Shown: positions 10,720-22,054 of the stretch, in pieces
Layout: the number at the start of each line of letters is the position of its first letter
Position numbering within the stretch: the first letter of the stretch is position 1
DNA from: Chamaecrista fasciculata
Taxonomy: Eukaryota > Streptophyta > Magnoliopsida > Fabales > Fabaceae
DNA length: 64,000 bases
Assembly: GCA_003254925.1 (NCBI GenBank)
Contig: QANZ01028825.1
Span: 28,418 to 92,417, forward strand
Direction of reading: 5' to 3'
Translations under genes and position numbers: made by a program
The notes under the pieces: model-generated
Databases searched by the model: none
What the model saw: the letters and a program-made list of their open reading frames with translations, nothing else
Told to the model about the DNA's origin: nothing

Positions 10720-13700
10720 CATATGAAGTTTTAAATAGGAATAATTTTTTTAATAAAAAAATATACAAACCTTATCACATCAAATTAGAAGAAATCTACA
10801 AAGAACTCAAGTGTTTAGAAAGATAAGTATTTTTTATTATATTCCCCAGTTGAGAAAGTCAACAAATGAAATTAAATTGGATCTAAAGTTGAATTTTGAA
10901 TTAACTTTTCATAATTTTGGTCTCAAATTCTATTTTTTACCCTATTTGATTTTATCTACTGACAATTCCAACTAAGAGAAAAATGGCTTGTTAAAAGTAG
11001 CTTATAACTCTGAATTCGTGGAATTTAGTATTGAAATTAGATAGATAACAAACTTCGCTTGTTTGATTGTGAAATGAGCGACTACAAGGTACCAAAGTGA
11101 AATATGACCAAACTATAAGATATCAAAAATGTAATTTACCCTAAAAATTATTTTCTATAAATCATACGATATATTTATCAAATAATTATAAATATTTATA
11201 AAAAGTANATCTTATTTCTAAGTTGAATTCAAATATAAAATATTATATGTGTTTATCAATTATTTAAATTTGTTAAAATAGAAAAGTGATCTCATCCTCT
11301 CCAACTACCATTGTTTCTTCTATGATCTCACACGATTTCAAAATATTTCTTCTCTCACATGATCTTATCCTCACACGTTTTGGGAACCAACACGTTAGTA
11401 TTATTCAGAAAATTTTAACTTAACAATAATAAAGAAAAACAGAGTCTTGCATGTTTTTGGCAAAAAAAAAAAAAAGTCTTGCATGTTACACGAACCTTGA
11501 TAGGCTACATGTTGTTAGGATTAAGGCACCCCAAAAATCATTTCTTTATCCATCATTAGTATCCATGAACTCCCTTAGTTATTCAGATTAGTATAAAATT
11601 CAATGTTATACTTTATCCATATCATACCCTTCACAACCTTGATTAATGTATCTAATGCTGCATCAACTCCACTTTATCCATATCATATATAAATTAATAA
11701 AAGTGTAATTATTTTACCTTGATCAATTTTCTTCATCATTCTACAACAGTAGACGAAGCCACAAGAGGAAAAGTGGTACATAGGATAACCACATGCATAA
11801 TTGAATTTCACATGATAAATTAAATAATTGAAAAATTACATAAATGTCAAAAGATGATATATTAATAATTAGATAAATAAAAAATATTACTATTTATTTA
11901 AATTAATAGCTATGGTCGGATCGCCCGGTCCGGTCTGATTTTTCACACTATGGTCGACACACAATGGGTTTGAAACATCAGGCCCGAAAGTGGGTCTATC
12001 AACAGTGGGTCCGGTCAAAACTTTAGTGCCAATTTTGGGAGTGCTATTTGACACCGTTTGCCGATGACTCTACTTGGACAAAAAAAACTCGTCGAGAATA
12101 ACTTATAGCTATGATTTCATCTTAGTTGAATTTGAAACAAGAGTGATATATATTACCAAGAGTGATATATATAGTTTGTAAATCTTGAAGAAAATCTATC
12201 TTACACGTACTCGATCAATAACAAAAAAGAGTGATGTCTTAATTTTCTAAAGACAACGATTTTACTGTCAAAGTTTTCTCCCATTTGTTATAAGATAAGA
12301 CTAACTTTTTCAACTTACGTACGTAGTTTAGCTTGATAAGGCAATGTACAGTAGCTTCTTTAGTGAAATCAGTGAGAGAATCCTGCTAAGGCATGAGAAA
12401 TCACTGAGCGAATCCTGATGGGGTATGAGAAATCAGTGAGAGAGTTGGTAATTGGTTTAGTATTATGATGCATTATATATATATATATATTATAATAGAA
12501 CTAGTTAAATTCCAAGGTATATTATACTTTGGAGTGGGTTGTTTGTTTCTTCTGATATGAAGAAGGGAGTGGTTAATTTGTGTGATTGTGTCCCATAAAT
12601 GATATCTTCCGTATTCCTATCTGAGTCTCAATAAAAAATTAAGAGGCATTATTGTTTATATTCTTTTCTCTAAAATCTAAATCTATATGGTGGGGATCCA
12701 GTCTCTATTCTACCTGTTAAAGGCCTCACAAATTCCCATGAATATAATTAACTAGCAATTGAATTTAATATTTTGGACTAATGACTATACAAGTGGGTTT
12801 TGCATATCTTAAGGAATATATAAATATTATTTTATATTATAAAATATACTATAAAGTTCTATTAATTAATAGGTATTTATATTATGTTTTNATATATTTA
12901 TACCGTAAAATAAAAAAAAAATAAAGAATATCTCATAGTTGATAGTTCTAAAAGAATTATCCCAATCATTGTTATAGCTGAACTTATGTTGCCAAATCAC
13001 AACCACAAAATGCAAATGTGTTTCTCTTAAATTGATCAAGTCACACAATTTCCTCATTTTCTGGTCGCTGAAGCTTATAAGTTTTAATTTGTTTTACTTC
13101 ATTTATTATATATATATATAAACATAGTTAAATATTATAAAAGACAACTTATACTTTTCACTCTTGAGAAACATTAACAATTCAACATTATATATACATC
13201 TCTTGTATTCATTTTAAATATATATATTTTTCATCCCTTAAATTTATTTAAAAATTGCATGTACAACAACAAATTAAAATACTAAGCCACATAAGTTTTG
13301 TTGTACAAATAAGTGGGGGCACCGTGAATTGAAAAACAACACATGCCACCCATAATGAAAACAACGTAGAAATATATAGCTTATGGAAAGCACTATATAT
13401 TAACAGTTCATTATGTTGTAGAGGAATCTGATTAGACAAACACTGTTATATCTTCAGAGGAAAGATTAGGGACAAAACAACCAGTCAATCTGAAATATAT
13501 ATTCTGCCCACTTGAAGATCGATGTCAACATAATAATTTTGTTACTATCACTTTTTATTATGTTTGATAAATATTTTTTATTTTTTAAAAAAAATGTCAA
13601 AATACATAAAATTTCCATGAAATTTAGTTTATGTATACAAGACACTTCGAACTTTGGAAACTAATTAGGAATGTATTTTTCTACATCCAAAGGGATATCA

Positions 13701-14541
13701 TCTCAAACATCTCACTAATTTAAGCACCAAAGTAGATTCACAGAGAGTCATTCTTGTATATATATCTTTCGTTAATTTCATCCTCCCGTTAGCTGTATCC
13801 CAAGCTCATCTCTAGCTAGGAGAGTTAAGGTAAAGACCACCATGTGTCTATCTTAGTGTTATCAAATATTAATTAATCTACGTCTCTTAAAATTCATGTC
13901 TTACAATATCTTCTTTTGTATATAGATATTGAGGTACGTACGTAATTATTCTCTGAATTTTTATTCATTATACATTGAGGACTCAATTTAATGTACGTAA
14001 TCATCGAGAGTCACAAGCTATATGAATTATATATCCTTGTAAATACTTGGATAAAGATTAAAGAATCTTCCTTGGATAAATCAGATATGCCAAATCTTTT
14101 ATCAAGTACCATGTATATATATATATAATTTGGAATGTTCCCTGTGAACCCATCTCTTCCAATAATGTTATCAACTTTAATTTGTTGCAATCTTTATCAT
14201 TGTCTCTGAGAAAGCACAATGGAAGAAACGGAAAAAGAGTAGTGATCTCTCTTTCAAACAGATCTGGATAATCTATAAAGAATCCTTACATGTATATCAT
14301 CATTTATATATAGCATTATCTTTAGATACTCACCATTCACCAGTCACCACGCCTTGCAATGATGACCAAGTTTACATTAAATTTGGAAGTCATATATTTA
14401 TATAAATATAGGCTCACAAGGGATTCATGATGTCGCGGAAGCAAATTTGAATTCCCACTCAAAGGAGTATTAACCTTTTAAGTTTAATAGTATTTCCAAT
14501 AAGATTATGTCTAATAAAAAATATTTATAAAAAAATAAATA
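10720..14541. other. AT-rich intergenic stretch, no gene seen
   Basis: No credible coding region. It holds weak fragments of family 2 foldback sequence at about 10880-11110, a GGTC-rich patch at 11915-12050, the short tandem repeat at 12363-12445, and AT dinucleotide runs. Confidence 0.5.
12363..12445. repeat. Short tandem repeat, about 32-bp period
   Basis: Two and a half imperfect copies of a unit reading GAAATCAGTGAGAGAATCCTG followed by a GGCATGA or GGTATGA block. Confidence 0.7.
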
Positions 14542-15331
14542 GGTTAAAAATTTAAATTGGTTCCAAATGTATGAGAAAGATTTTAAATCAGTCTTAAACA
14601 TTTCATTTATTTTAAATTCATTTTACATATTTTTATAATTTTTCCAATTGGTCCCAAATTACAAAATGTATGTGGTCATATCTCTTCCGTCTCAAGTTTG
14701 AATGCGACGAGTCCGGATTTACACATTATTTTTTACAAGTCATTTCTCTATCTAGTTAGAATCATTAACAAATCAAGTCTAGTTATTGGGTCCCTGAAAG
14801 TGGGTCACTCGTTTTACGATTAAACAAGTAAAATTGGTCATATTTCTTTCGTTTCAAGTTTGAATGTGACAATTTCAAAATTATTTGTTAACACTCAAAG
14901 AGTTTTTCTCTATCCAGTTGAGACTTGAGACCATCAGTAAAAAAGCTCAAATTGTGTTCTGAAAATAGGTTTGGGAAAAGAACACTTCAAAGGTTAACAA
15001 ATAGTTTCAAACGCATCACATTCAGATTTAGAACGAGAGATATATAATAACTTTGCTTGTTTGATTGTAAACAAGCAGCTCACTTCCAGGACTCGATTTG
15101 ACCTATATTGATGGTCCCAATTGGATGTAGAAAAGTACTCATTAAAAGCAATCAATAACTCTAAATTCGTCGCATTCGAACTTGAAATGAAATATATGTG
15201 ATCACATTCAGTAGTTTGAGACCAATTTGAAAAATTATGAAGATATGTAGGACCAATCTGAAATAAATGAAAAATTTAAGACCAATTTGAAATCTATCAT
15301 ATACATTTGGGACCAATTTAAATTTTTGACC
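14542..15331. mobile_element. Foldback MITE, family 2-related (large)
   Basis: The left end GGTTAAAAATTTAAATTGG pairs with the inverse of CCAATTTAAATTTTTGACC on the right. Flanking 9-mers AAATAAATA and ACATAGATA agree at 7 of 9. The internal module (ATATCTCTTTCGTTTCAAG, ATGTGACAA) appears more than once and in both orientations, so the 790-bp element may be a composite of two related copies. Confidence 0.65.
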
Positions 15332-15340
15332 ACATAGATA

Positions 15341-18300
15341 CAAGAAAAATTAAACAATGAATCTTTCTTGTAAGATATGCAAAGAGAAGAGATTGCAAAA
15401 GGATAAAAAGGCAAAAGCAGTACGTCTCAGCCCATTCCTTTTCTTTGTAATGCATAACATTACATATTCATATATATTCAGATTCCTTTGTCGGATTGCA
15501 ATGGCACTTTTTCCTACAAACCACCATTTGATTTTACATATACCGAATGCATGAAAATAAAGAGAGAGGAATAAAGAATAATACAAAAAATATTTTAACA
15601 GTAATTTGATGTCTCAAGATTTACTATTAGCATAATCTTATTAGGATATAATTTTACTCTCTCTAACTTTTGCATGATATGATAAAAATTGCAAATCCTC
15701 CCTAATATAATTTTAAAGGGATTCCATTGTATCTTTTGACTAATGACTAGTAGTTTTTATCTCTTTATTTTGGTTTTTCTTTTAACAAATGACTGATAAG
15801 CTGTAATGAGGAAAATAGTTGTAGAGATTAAATAATGTATTTTTAATCAAGTAACAAAACACTTTTTTTCCGCCCAAAAGAAAGAAATACTTCAAGTATG
15901 TCAAAGATTATAAATTAGATTTATTTTTAAAGAGATGTTAGATATGTGAAGCATCTGAGATATACATCCAGTTCCTACATGTCTCTGTTTTTTTGTTTTA
16001 ATTCTTTTGGTAAAATAATATATATATATAAAGCAAGAGAGAAGTATATAAGAGAGTAAGACAAAGAAGTTGTATATATTATTATTATCCAAGAAAATCT
16101 ACATAGGAGACTAGGAGAGTGATTCCAAATAGGAGGTAGAACTAGTGATAATACCGAAACAAGACAGACAAAATCTATCGAGATGATGGCCTTTTGATTC
16201 CATTTTTGGATTAGTTTTCACTTCACATATACCCACTTCACATAATTTAATTTTAATGATAAAATGATAAAAATATAAATCTTAATTTTTTATAGTAACT
16301 AAAGTTTAATAATTATTTTGGTAGGATTTTAAATCTTGTGGATATAGCACTTAATTACTTATGTGAAAGAATAATTAGATTTGTCTTTAATTCTTAGTTA
16401 ATATATTTAGCTAGTGAATTTATTGGTTATAATTACATTTTTAGGGACTAGATTGTAAAAAAATTTTTTTGGAGACTAGATTGAAAAGCTTGTCATCTTT
16501 TAAAGGCTGAATGGCTCATCTAATTAGTATAACTATTATGTAGTTTAATGGAAAGTTTCATTTATTTTGCTCTTCCATGCTTTAAATTTAATATTTATTT
16601 CTAAAATTGATACTGTTATATATTTAAAAAATTTAAAAGAATACAAGTGGTTCATAACAATTAAGAAAAATAACCCTATAAGAATTAGCTATCAAATTTT
16701 CATATACATAAATAATAATCTAAATAATTTATATAAAATGAATTTTGACGTTCCATTCAATGCCCACTACTAGATCTAATCTTGAACCTCAAGAAAAATA
16801 AATGGAAAGGTATTGATCAATAAATGATGGGTGTGCCTTTTGATATTTATTTCTCCCAATAAATGCTACAATTCCAAGAGATATCTGAAATTTGTGGCTT
16901 CACAATTTATCTTTTTCAAAGGATTTTTTTGTTATCAAATTTATTACTAATATATATATGTTTTTCAAATAATCAAAAGAAAATATAATTTTTTCTAAAA
17001 AATTATGAATTAACTCTTAATTAATAATTACTTAATATATTCTTTCTTCCAAAATAAATTTTCTTTAAGATCAACAACGTTAATTCAAAAATTAATAAAA
17101 ATACAAAACATATTTGACATACTCACACATTTTTTCCATAAGATTAATATTATTAATTTCAAATATTGGAATCTTTTCTGAAAAAATTAACTAGTATTTT
17201 AAGTATTAGTTAAGAAATAAGAAAGTTCTTAAAAAGTAAAATAAAAGTTAAAAAATAAAAACAAAAATTAATAGCTGTTATTAGCTGTTATTTTTCTTAT
17301 ATTTCCAATTTTAAAACAATTGAACTTCTTAATTAATTAGTGTCTTAAACAAAATAATGTTTTTAAAAAAAAAACTTAAGATCTAAATGTCATTCTCTTT
17401 TGGGCTGACTCGAGTTAAGAGGAGGTTTTTGTTTTCGGCATGAGAGTTAAGAGGAGGTTGGACTTTTACAATAGTAGTGGTTTCTTACATTCTTATTGGA
17501 TATTTGAGGAATTTAATAATATGTCTCAAAATTTGACAAAAAAATAATAATATGTCTCAAAAGAACCGATTTTTAGCTAATTAATTTCCTGCATTTCTAG
17601 TTAAGAAACCCTCCTATTGGTCGATTTTATCTTTTCATGGTGTATGGTCCAAAATATTGGATCATGTGTTTATTTTTTTAATTTGAATTTTTTACGTCAC
17701 ATCTTAGTCTCATTTATTAGACCCATTGAAGCAACTTGCTGTATTATTGGCTCAAAGTCTTGTGCTACGATTAAATTATATTGCCACTTCTATGAGGCAA
17801 AATTTGAGACCACCCACAATATATTAAATTTCAACTGTATTAAATGAATATTGTTAATGCTGCCTTCAATTACTTCACATTAACAACATCTCATTTTGAT
17901 ATTGGGAAAACATTAAATAATTCACACATCATTTTCAACTTTTAATTCTCATTTTTGGAATTTAAAGATGAGAATGGTGTCACATTCTCATCCATTATTG
18001 TCCCTCTTCATACAAAATATTTTTTTAAAAAGAAAAAATGTAATCATTTCCTTCACTTCTTTCTAAATGTATCTTAAATTATAAATATGTATGATGTATA
18101 CTTTTATATGCCAGTATTGACACTACTTTAGATTTCACTAAGAAAAAAGGTAATTAAAAAATTCAACAGGATGAAAATCAAAGTTACGATTAGGATAGAT
18201 CAATAAAGTTCAATATTGTTAATATACAATTGAGTTCTTTAAATTTGAACCGGATTATATGTATTAAAAAGACTTTATTTTTGGTAGAAGAAAAACATAC

Positions 18301-18378
18301 TTGGTGATTTTTACATTTTAGAAAAGATAGTTGTTCTTACCAAAAAGTTACAATTCGAAGAGATTAAAATGTATGATA
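15341..18378. other. AT-rich intergenic stretch, no gene seen
   Basis: Only short chance frames are present. There is a small direct duplication GAGTTAAGAGGAGGTT at 17412-17458. No protein family, RNA gene or element end was recognised. Confidence 0.5.
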
Positions 18379-18658
18379 TGTTGTAAATAATTATGTTTGT
18401 GAATATCCACATTTATTTCTTGATATTCTCTGTGTTTAGAAGTTTGAGTTTTTCCTTAGTTTCTCTATACACATGAATATGATCTTATCCTTTCATAATG
18501 CACATTAAGTTAGGTTCATCTTCCTTGTATAACATTTAGCCTATAAATAGAGGCTTTAGGGTTTGATGTAACGAAGCAATTCAGTTGAATAACAAGAATT
18601 ACTCTCCTCCTACTTTTTTCTCTTCTTTGAGTATTCTTATTCCATATATTTCACAACA
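18379..18658 (+). repeat. 5' LTR of the copia element
   Basis: Starts TG and ends CA. TATAAATAGAGGC near the middle is a likely TATA box for transcription to the right. Confidence 0.88.
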
Positions 18659-18680
18659 CGTTATCCGCACGAACAGGCTA

Positions 18681-19117
18681 TTTGTTTACATTTGGTGATA
18701 CAGTTATCTCTTGGCGTTCAACGAAACAAACTTTAGCAACTACTTGATCAAATCATGCTGAGTTACTTGCAATTCATGAAGCAAGTCGTGAATGTGTATG
18801 GTTGAGATCCATTACTCAACATATTCATCAGTCGTGTGGCATGTTATCTCATGAGAAGCATCCGACAATATTGTATGAAGACAATGTCGCTTGTATTGCT
18901 CAATTAAAAGACGGCTATATCAAAGGCGATAGAACTAAACATATTTCGCCAAAATTCTTCTTTACTCATGATCTTCAATAAGATGGTGAAATTAATGTTC
19001 AACAAATTCGTTCAAGTGATAATTTAGCAGATTTGTTCACTAAGGCGTTACCAACTGCAACATTTGAGAAGCTTGTTTATCGAATTGGTATGCGCCGATT
19101 AAAAGATCTTCAGTGAT
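18681..19117 (+). pseudogene. Copia RNase H remnant (C-terminal part of pol)
   Basis: The plus-strand translation contains ISWRSTKQ, SNHAELLAIHEASRECVWL, LYEDNVACIAQLKDGYIKG, RTKHISPKFFF and SDNLADLFTKALPTATFEKL in order. These are hallmarks of the RNase H end of Ty1/copia polyproteins. There are two internal stops: TGA where the family usually has serine before SNHAE, and TAA after THDLQ. The natural stop follows RRLKDLQ. It cannot make an active enzyme. Confidence 0.9.
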
Positions 19118-19253
19118 ATAATAATGAGGGGGAGATACGCGCTGCACTCTTTTTCCCTTCACCATGGTTTTGTCCCACTGAGTTTTCCTGGTAAGGTTTT
19201 TAATGAGGCGGCCTTTAATGCTTATCAACAAATTGTGAATATTCAAGGGGGAG

Positions 19254-19533
19254 TGTTGTAAATAATTATGTTTGTGAATATCCACATTTGTCTCTTGATA
19301 TTCTCCGTGTTTAGAAGTTTGAGTTTTCCCTTAGTTTCTCTATGCACATGAATATGATCTTATCCTCTCATAATGCACATTAAGTTAGGTTCATCTCCCT
19401 TGTATATCTTTTAGCCTATAAATAGAGGCTTTAGGGTTTGATGTAACGAAGCAATTCAGTTGAATAACAAGAATTACTCTCCTCCTACTTTTCTCTCTTC
19501 TTTGAGTATTCTTATTCCATATATTTCACAACA
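19254..19533 (+). repeat. 3' LTR of the copia element
   Basis: 280 bp, about 96 percent identical by eye to the 5' LTR. It is preceded by the polypurine tract at 19245-19253. Confidence 0.88.
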
Positions 19534-19593
19534 AAATAAAGAAAAAGTGCATAAACATTATTATGGGCTGGCTTTTAGAATAAAGGGTATATG

Positions 19594-20668
19594 TTAATTG
19601 ATTCTATAGAAAAGATGAAGAAAAGGATGGGGAGAAGTATTGGTGGAGTAAAGAGAAGAGGCTTGATGATTGGGGGATGGTGATGGAGGCTGAGTAAATG
19701 GATTGATAAACCCTTGGTTGAAGCGGTGGTAACATTGCCACGCCATATGACCAAATTTGGAGCATAGCTGACACTGAGGTTGCTGAAAGCCATTGCCGCA
19801 ACCACCATGACCTCGTCCTCTCCTGAAAGAATTACCACCACGAGGAAAACGATTGTTAAACACATGATTGTTGGGTAGTCTGGACTGAGATGATGAACCA
19901 GTATTTTTAGAGTTGTCTTTGATGGAGATCTGCGCCAAATTAGCTAAGAGTGTGGCAGCAACATCCAATTCCTTCTTATGTTTCTCAATATGTTCTTCTT
20001 GAGCTACAAGAAGACTCTCAATTTGGAGCATAGTGTATGGTTCAACTCTAGAGGTTTCAGAGACTACAAAACTATCATATTCGTCAGACAAACCATGAAG
20101 AAGAGCATCGATATGGTTAGTAGAAGTAATGGGAGAACCAATAGAAGCCAAACTATCAACTAGATGTTTTACTTTCAGCAAATAATCATTCATACGAAGT
20201 GGGTCTTTCTTAAGAGATCTTGATTGAGTTTTGAATTGTTTCACCTTAGCTTTGGTTTGAGAGGCAAAAAACTGATCAAGTTTGCTCCAAACCTCATGAG
20301 TTGTCTCGCAGCCTACCATCATTGTAAGCATGATGTCATTCATGGAGGATAACAACCACGATAGTAGTAGTTGATCATGTTGCTCCCATAGAAGGTAAGC
20401 ATCACTTTGCTTCTCACTGAGCTTTTCGGCATCAGAGTCATATTGAGGAGGGACCGAAGAGGTACCACTGAGAAAGACCTGCAACTTATGCCCTTTGACT
20501 GTCGTAAGAGCTTGTTGCTTCCATAAGAGAAAGTTACTCTCACTGAGCTTCACCGAAATTAGATATGGTCCATAGCGCTGATTCAGCACTGGCAAGGCAG
20601 ATGGAGGGGAAGCAGTAACAACTAACAACAGATATCACAAGAGAGTCAGCTGAAAGAGACTGACTCAT
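19594..20668 (-). pseudogene. Copia gag (UBN2/retrotran-gag with zinc knuckle)
   Basis: The 344-residue main frame begins at 20628 and contains YLISVKLSESNFLLWKQQ, WSKLDQFFASQTKAKVKQFK, DYLLKVKHLVDSLASIGSP and DALLHGLSDEYDSFVVS, typical of copia gag. Near the C-terminus there is an RGG-rich stretch and a zinc knuckle CQLCSKFGHMAWQC of the CX2CX4HX4C type. The likely original start is the ATG at 20668 (MSQSLSADSL), now in another frame, so one small indel separates it from the main frame. The last residues are read from LTR sequence. The nucleocapsid and UBN2 regions are intact, so a gag protein could still be made if transcribed. Confidence 0.85.
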
Positions 20669-20874
20669 GGTCGTTTGACCTTGCTGAGGCTCTGATACCA
20701 TAATTGATTTTATAGAAAAGATGAAGAAAAGGACAATGACTGAATATTTTATGTATCGAATGCTTCGAATATTACATTGCAATACTCCCTTAATATAGGG
20801 AGATGAAAGGAATGACATGTCCAAAAGAATAACGGAATGGAGAAAAGAATAATACAACTCATTGTATTCTAACA
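19599..20874 (-). mobile_element. Gag-only Ty1/copia element (minus strand)
   Basis: Read on the minus strand, a short LTR (20874 down to 20705) starts TGTTAGAATAC and ends TATAAAATCA. It is followed by the primer binding site TGGTATCAGAGC (20700-20689), the complement of plant initiator methionine tRNA used by many copia elements. Then comes gag, and the gag frame runs straight into the last about 30 bp of an LTR (19630 down to 19599, TTCTATAGAATCA). All of pol and most of the 3' LTR are gone. The deletion joins gag to the LTR tail, as unequal recombination would. No target duplication is seen. Confidence 0.85.
20689..20700 (-). other. Primer binding site, initiator-Met tRNA type
   Basis: TGGTATCAGAGC on the minus strand, 4 bases after the LTR end. 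Confidence 0.85.
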
Positions 20875-21569
20875 AACTATACACACAAATGTTGCGATTG
20901 CAACAGACTTGCCAGCTCATATAGGGCTATCTCTAATATATGTAAATGAATAATATATAAATAAGATATTTGTTATTTATATAATTATGAAATATTTATA
21001 GTTAGCCTTAGGTAATAAATTAGAAGATTATTTGTATATTTTTTTTCCAAAAGGAAGGGCCATGGAACAATAGTTTCTTATTGATTTTGATTATTCCTTA
21101 GCTTAGCTATTTTGTTTTGGGCCTTTCATGTATAGCTAATAATTGAATATTTATGGGCCATCTAACTGGGTTTATTGGTTGCTATGGATATTTCCTTTTG
21201 GTTTTGGATTTTGAATCTAAAGAAATCTACAGAAAAATTTTCTATTATGGCGAAAAAAACTTATATAACAAAATAAAAATTAATTTAAATTTCAGAGATG
21301 AAAAATAATAATTTTATCAAATTTATTTATCTACAAAGTTGATGAAGGAAAAATAATCATTTCAAATCACACTATTGTATAGAGAAATTATTGAATTGGG
21401 ATCTCCTGAAGTTAATTTTTGTTTTTCAACCCCTCACATAGATATTTCCCAAATCTCTTTTTAACCCCTCACATACATATGAATCAACGTAAGGGTCTAA
21501 TGTAAGAGATATGCAAATGACCTAAAATAATCTCTATAAAAGAAAAAGATGATCACCAGCATGAAAATT
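20875..21569. other. Intergenic stretch, no gene seen
   Basis: AT-rich sequence between the gag-only element and the duplicated nitrite reductase tail, without recognisable features. Confidence 0.5.
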
Positions 21570-21795
21570 AAAATTTGTATTGTAATTGTTAATTATCATA
21601 CAAGAACACCAAAAAAAAAAAAAAANAAAAAAAAACAGAAGATAAAGTAATTTTGTATTATATATATAATGTGTCACTCAAAAACCCAAATGAAGTAAAT
21701 ATACTGCATCTTAATCTCACTAGTAAAGTTACCATTTAGTCCTCTCCTTCCCTATTCCTAGGTTCGGCCCCAAAATTGGTGACCAAAAATTCTCT
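21570..21795 (-). pseudogene. Duplicated 3' end of nitrite reductase
   Basis: On the minus strand, 21792 down to 21736 reads FLVTNFGAEPRNREGED followed by TAA. This closely copies the true C-terminus ILVKNFGAVPRNREEGED of the gene beside it. The similarity continues through the 3' untranslated region: AAATGAAGTAAATATACTGCATC matches AAATGAAGCAAATACACTACATC, and TGTAATTGTTAATTA occurs in both. Only the last about 17 codons survive; upstream coding sequence is absent. It is either the stump of a tandem second gene or a short local duplication. It cannot encode an enzyme. Confidence 0.85.
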
Positions 21796-22054
21796 TTAAA
21801 AAAGATTATTTCACTAAAATAATTAAAACTTGTACATCACCTCACTGTAATTGTTAATTACCATTCATAGATAATAATAGAATAAATAAATAAAGGAATA
21901 AAGGAATTCTCTATTTTTTATTACATGAAAGGCAAAGTATATGTAACAAGAGTACAAATGCACAATGCAACCATACAAAACTAAATGAAGCAAATACACT
22001 ACATCATTTCTACTATATTTTGAAGTCAATCAATCCCACAAGAAAAATTACTAT

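Larger units (their letters stand above)
18379..19533 (+). mobile_element. Ty1/copia LTR retrotransposon with large internal deletion
   Basis: Two direct repeats of 280 bp (18379-18658 and 19254-19533) both start TGTTGTAAATAATTATG and end ATTTCACAACA. They flank only 595 bp of interior, which encodes the C-terminal part of copia RNase H. The polypurine tract AAGGGGGAG sits directly before the 3' LTR. Everything from gag to the start of RNase H is missing. By eye the LTRs differ at about ten positions, mostly transitions. The 5-mers outside (TGATA and AAATA) do not match, so the target duplication is decayed or the element is a recombinant. Confidence 0.9.
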
